From positions 1 through 33,532 of the forward strand of contig CAJJWN010000032.1 of NCBI GenBank assembly GCA_905196835.1: a stretch of 33,532 bases of DNA, read 5' to 3'. The translations under genes and the position numbers were made by a program. The notes below the pieces were generated by a model, which did no database searches, was not told the DNA's origin, and worked only from the letters and a program-made list of their open reading frames with translations. Of the stretch, positions 30,073 to 33,532 are shown in pieces. The stretch's first letter is position 1. Every line of letters begins with the position of its first letter. This stretch comes from an uncultured Prevotella sp. Lineage in GTDB: Bacteria; Bacteroidota; Bacteroidia; Bacteroidales; Bacteroidaceae.

Positions 30073-33000
30073 TCATTGTTTATCGTCCCAAAATATTTTC
30101 CTCACTACGATGCCCTCCGGCTTCCTTACGGCAATGACATATACGCCCTTGGACAACCCTCCGAGTGGCACGTCTTCCTTGCCACGGATTTCAAACACCT
30201 TAACGCCGTCGGTCGAGAACACGGCAACGCCGCCGTTCTGCCCGGCATGTAGCACTCCGCCGCTTACCGACATGGCGCAATCCTCTTGCGAAGATACATC
30301 CTCGATGCCCGAGAATATGTCATCGCCGTCAATCCAGCGCACCTCGTGTATTGACCAGTAATTGCCCTTCGTACCGGTCTGAGTCACCCTTATATGGTTC
30401 ACATTGTCCACTTCTTCATTGAATTTCACGATGAGCATACTGCCTCCTTCAGTACCTTCGGCCACTTTGGCAAGCATGTCGCCATTGCCCACTTCCACAA
30501 CGTAGCCGGCAGGCCCGTCATTTGGCGAGGCCGAAGTGTCGAGCAGCAAGCCGCCAATGGAAATGGTCTCGCTGTCATTTTTCAGGTCAAACCATTGCCC
30601 CGGCGTCTGCGAACCGCACTCCCAGCGCGACGCTGCGTCGCCGTCGATAGCCATGTAAGCCTTGTCGCTGTTGCTGCTACCGGTAGCCTTCCAGCCTTTG
30701 AAATCCTTGAACACGTCAGCATTGCCAACCCATTCAGCGGTAAGGTTGCCGTCGTATGCTGCAAAGTCGGCCTCGCTCGAGCCTTTGGGTGTTATCACCG
30801 AAGCGGCTACAGACATCCTCTGCTCATCTTCTCCGGGCTTTTCCGCCATTTGCGTCACCGACTTGAAGAAGGCATTGGCTATATTCAACCGTGCGTCATC
30901 GGCTACGTTGCCCGTATATTTCGCGCCGGCTGCAGCCATGTTGGCAAGCACAAGGTTTACCGTTCCGCCTTTGACATCGGCGAAATAGTCGCCTCCACCC
31001 CAGTTGTTCGACGACAAGAGAGAAGCCTCGCCCTTAAACATCTCGCCCGTGGTGATGAAACGTGCTGACAGTTCCGTATGCCCCGGAGTAACCTTCGAGT
31101 CAGCCCCGTCGGTATGGTTGAGAGCCACTATCTGCGAATTTATCAACGGGAAGGCGCCATGCAAGCCGTTGAAAACAACCGTGTTTACCGCTCCGTCCAC
31201 GGCATTGCCAAGCCCTATGCCGGAAGCTCCGCCCTGACCGTCGCTCTGGAAGAGCAGCCCCTTGTTGCATCCGAAGAGGAAGTTGTTGTAAAGCACCTGG
31301 TCTGTACAGTCGCCTACAACGAGGAAGTCAAGGCTCTCCTTGTTCTGTCCGTAGGCATAAGGGCGACTGTCGTCTTCATGGTTGACCGGACTGTTCGGCC
31401 ACCATCCGTACTTCGTCTCATACCCGTTGGAGTAAGCTATCGTGTTGCATTGTATGTTGGAAATCAGTCCTCCGCGGCTTCCTCCGCCCACACGGATTAC
31501 ATTTCTGAAACAATGTCCTGATATATAGTCTACATAGTGGTTGTCACACTGGTTCGTAAACAGGTCAACACCTTTATCCGTGGCACGCAAGGCGAGGTTT
31601 ACTATGTACACCCCGGCGTTGCCGCGCACGGCATAAGGATAATCCTTTACATTGGCCGGGTCGTCCTGTTCAGGGTAATTTATAGTCACTCCGCGCAGTC
31701 CGCTGTTCTTCTCCATGGTGATGAACGGCGTGTCTCCGCCTCCTTTGCCGGCAAAAACTTCAAGCACCGCACCCTGACCACGCGGCACCGACGCCATGTC
31801 GGCCGAGCCCTTAAGCTCCACACCTTCGGGTATTGTAATGTTGCCGTCCATGCGGTAGTGGCCGGAAGGCAAATAGACAACGCCTCCTCCATTGGCCTTT
31901 GCCGCGTCGAGTGCCTTCTGTATGGCTGCTGTATTGTCTTGGGCTGAGAGCAAATTGCCTGACAAATCGACCGCACCGCCCTCCGACCTGTACACTACGA
32001 CCGGCTTTGCGCCGTAAGAAGCGTCGGTAACGACGAAGAGGCTCGCCTCTGCCGGCCTCGTGACAGGCACTTCCATCCACTCCTGCTTAAACTCCGGGAG
32101 GGGCTGCGGGTACGCAATATTATCATTTACGGCGCACTCATAAAACGACTTGTTGTCAAGTTCTCCGTTGAAGGTGTTGCCCGTAAGGATGGCACGCGCC
32201 CACGAACCTACGTACACATCGCCGTCAAACGTAGTGCCGTCGGCCATGAGTTGCCCTCCGAGAGCAGTCACGTTGCCGTCAACCGTGCAGTCTTTCAGCA
32301 TGACTGGAGCATTCGCTCCCTCGACCATTTCAACCGCCGTACCTGTCTTTGCCATGCCGCAGCCATACAGCTGGATGGCTCCTTCTGCTCCGGCACCAAG
32401 CCTTACGGCCTCAACACAATCATCAACATTGACGCGGGTGAACATTATTCCGCTGCCCGAAGACGCTGTTATGTCGAGCGCATACTGGCAACCGCTGATG
32501 TTGAAGCCGTAGTTATGGCCGTTGGGACGACCACGGTCGCCGCTGTTTATTGCCTCTCCGTCAGGCCGGGTGGCAGGAGTCCACTCCGTGCGGAACGCCG
32601 TATGGTAACCGTCGCATGAGTAGTTGCATGTGTACGACCAGTCGTTGCGGCGCATGACAAAGCCCGTAGCATTGTTGTACGTATGGCTCTTTATTGCGCT
32701 TTCGCCGTATTCCGCGCCCAGTCCGGAGCCAGCCCAATATGAAGGCGAGAAATAAATATGGTCGAAACGGCCCACGTCGGCGATGCGGTCCATGACTACT
32801 CCCTGATGGAGAGGCGTACCGTATATGCCGAATATATTGGGACATCCGCCGCCGTTGTACGAGCTGAACATTATGGCTATGTACGGATTGACGAACGTGA
32901 CGTTGCGCACGTTGCAGTAATCGTTGCCGAAATATCCCTTCTGTCCGTAGACTACGGCGGGCGGATATTTGGTTACGTTGCCGGGGTCTTGCTCGGGATA

Positions 33001-33480
33001 GTAGATTGAGAGGTTGCAGATTTGCGTGGAAGGCTGCATGGTGAAGAGTGCCTTCAGCTCGTCGTCGGTGCCCGGATTGCCGTAAGCCATTATCACGGTG
33101 CCGGCCACGGGCTGCCCTTTCACGGGCTTGCGCCAGTCTCCACGCAGGGTGACGCCGCGCGGAATAACGATTTGTCCGTCAACGCGGTACTTGCCTTCGG
33201 GCAGGTAGAGCACGCCTCCGGCCAGGTTCTCCACAGCTCCGCGGTTGCCCGCTCCTTGGTCTTGGTTCTTGTCAGGATTGGTTACTCCGGCCAGACGGTC
33301 GAGCAGTGCCTGTATCTCGGCCGTGCAGTCGGTCTGCCCGGAACGGTCAAGTTTTTCGTCGGCGGCGTTGATTGAGGCCACGAAGAGGTCTGTCGTGGGG
33401 TACTCGGGCTTGTCAATAATCTCGTAATTGTAATCGTCTACGGCGGCGAAAGATGCGCCGGCCGCCACCGCCGCGAGCAT
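30073..33480 (-). CDS. Secreted double beta-helix protein (pectate lyase-3/GH55-like) with discoidin-like domain; 5' end damaged
   Basis: At least 1135 residues. Two related beta-helix domains start with the same signature: GGVLYLPEGKYRVDGQIVIP near residue 88 and GGVVYLPSGHYRMDGNITIP near 540. This tandem arrangement is seen in GH55 beta-1,3-glucanases and in Pectate_lyase_3 proteins. About 925-1045 is an F5/8 type C (CBM32-like) domain (AYMAIDGDAASRWECG; IHEVRWIDGD). The last ~75 residues (VAVFSTDGVKVFEI; LSKGVYVIAVR) resemble a T9SS-type sorting domain. The ATG at 33480 is probably not the true start: the frame stays open upstream (RLAAI then MLAAVAAGASFAA), giving a proper signal peptide whose beginning is lost in the homopolymer run. 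First gene of the three-gene minus unit. Confidence 0.88.
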   Translation of the reverse strand: MLAAVAAGASFAAVDDYNYEIIDKPEYPTTDLFVASINAADEKLDRSGQTDCTAEIQALLDRLAGVTNPDKNQDQGAGNRGAVENLAGGVLYLPEGKYRVDGQIVIPRGVTLRGDWRKPVKGQPVAGTVIMAYGNPGTDDELKALFTMQPSTQICNLSIYYPEQDPGNVTKYPPAVVYGQKGYFGNDYCNVRNVTFVNPYIAIMFSSYNGGGCPNIFGIYGTPLHQGVVMDRIADVGRFDHIYFSPSYWAGSGLGAEYGESAIKSHTYNNATGFVMRRNDWSYTCNYSCDGYHTAFRTEWTPATRPDGEAINSGDRGRPNGHNYGFNISGCQYALDITASSGSGIMFTRVNVDDCVEAVRLGAGAEGAIQLYGCGMAKTGTAVEMVEGANAPVMLKDCTVDGNVTALGGQLMADGTTFDGDVYVGSWARAILTGNTFNGELDNKSFYECAVNDNIAYPQPLPEFKQEWMEVPVTRPAEASLFVVTDASYGAKPVVVYRSEGGAVDLSGNLLSAQDNTAAIQKALDAAKANGGGVVYLPSGHYRMDGNITIPEGVELKGSADMASVPRGQGAVLEVFAGKGGGDTPFITMEKNSGLRGVTINYPEQDDPANVKDYPYAVRGNAGVYIVNLALRATDKGVDLFTNQCDNHYVDYISGHCFRNVIRVGGGSRGGLISNIQCNTIAYSNGYETKYGWWPNSPVNHEDDSRPYAYGQNKESLDFLVVGDCTDQVLYNNFLFGCNKGLLFQSDGQGGASGIGLGNAVDGAVNTVVFNGLHGAFPLINSQIVALNHTDGADSKVTPGHTELSARFITTGEMFKGEASLLSSNNWGGGDYFADVKGGTVNLVLANMAAAGAKYTGNVADDARLNIANAFFKSVTQMAEKPGEDEQRMSVAASVITPKGSSEADFAAYDGNLTAEWVGNADVFKDFKGWKATGSSNSDKAYMAIDGDAASRWECGSQTPGQWFDLKNDSETISIGGLLLDTSASPNDGPAGYVVEVGNGDMLAKVAEGTEGGSMLIVKFNEEVDNVNHIRVTQTGTKGNYWSIHEVRWIDGDDIFSGIEDVSSQEDCAMSVSGGVLHAGQNGGVAVFSTDGVKVFEIRGKEDVPLGGLSKGVYVIAVRKPEGIVVRKIFWDDKQ

Positions 33481-33494
33481 TATCGCGGCGAGGC

Positions 33495-33526
33495 GGGGGG
33501 GGGGGGGGTTTTTTTTTTTTTTTTTT
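33495..33526. other. Poly-G/poly-T run at the window end, probable assembly artefact
   Basis: Fourteen G (33495-33508) are followed directly by eighteen T (33509-33526). Nothing comparable occurs elsewhere, and the run sits where the signal peptide and promoter of the beta-helix gene should be. It looks like low-quality sequence at a contig edge. Confidence 0.7.
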
Positions 33527-33532
33527 GTTTGT

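Overview
The window looks like a chromosomal segment of a GC-rich Prevotella-type member of the Bacteroidota. The evidence is the set of secreted glycoside hydrolases and lyases, a long subtilisin with choice-of-anchor D-like repeats, several TAnnTTTG promoter boxes, and a type II NADH dehydrogenase and UPF1-like helicase that resemble Bacteroidota versions. All family names here come from reading the proteins by eye; no database was searched. I see no tRNA, rRNA, CRISPR array or transposase gene.

Layout. 1-5664 (minus): the N-terminal 1888 residues of a very large secreted S8 protease, with a good promoter at 5772-5803. 6542-8340 (plus): a PL10 pectate lyase followed 5 bp later by a small GYF-domain membrane protein. 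8354-8545: a MITE-like element. 8589-9737 (plus): an MFS exporter. 10320-12368 (plus): a superfamily I helicase carrying repeat-derived insertions. 12531-13655 (plus): two uncharacterised proteins. 14251-15615 (plus): NDH-2. 16253-24901 (minus): GH92, GH43 flanked by CBM6-like modules, and GH2, in transcription order. 25120-27645 (plus): a membrane-spanning sensor and transcription regulator. 27775-33480 (minus): a tight unit of a double beta-helix protein, a GH71/99-like protein and a GH43 enzyme. The window ends in a poly-G/poly-T run that looks like a contig-end artefact and removes the start of the last gene.

The genes from 16 kb to 33 kb make sense as a polysaccharide-utilisation region: two minus-strand sets of secreted CAZymes flank one plus-strand regulator. 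That regulator has a periplasmic concanavalin-like plus kelch-type propeller region, one membrane helix, and a cytoplasmic SARP-like winged helix plus BTAD domain. This is a plausible one-protein route from glycan sensing to transcription. No SusC/SusD pair or hybrid two-component sensor is visible in the window.

The most striking non-coding structure is a dispersed intergenic element. It is a short palindromic leader (type CTGAYARTCAG) followed by an array of, usually, four contiguous 22-bp units with the core AAAGRCSGYCTTT. I find eight arrays in 33.5 kb, all between genes, and adjacent units are complementary so that they can form hairpins. Three arrays carry a further ~250-bp AT-rich tail. 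Two of these long copies (6001-6374 and 13663-14039) are in opposite orientation and bracket a 7.3-kb block. A separate 28-bp GC-rich repeat occurs six times in and around the helicase gene, twice inside its reading frame.
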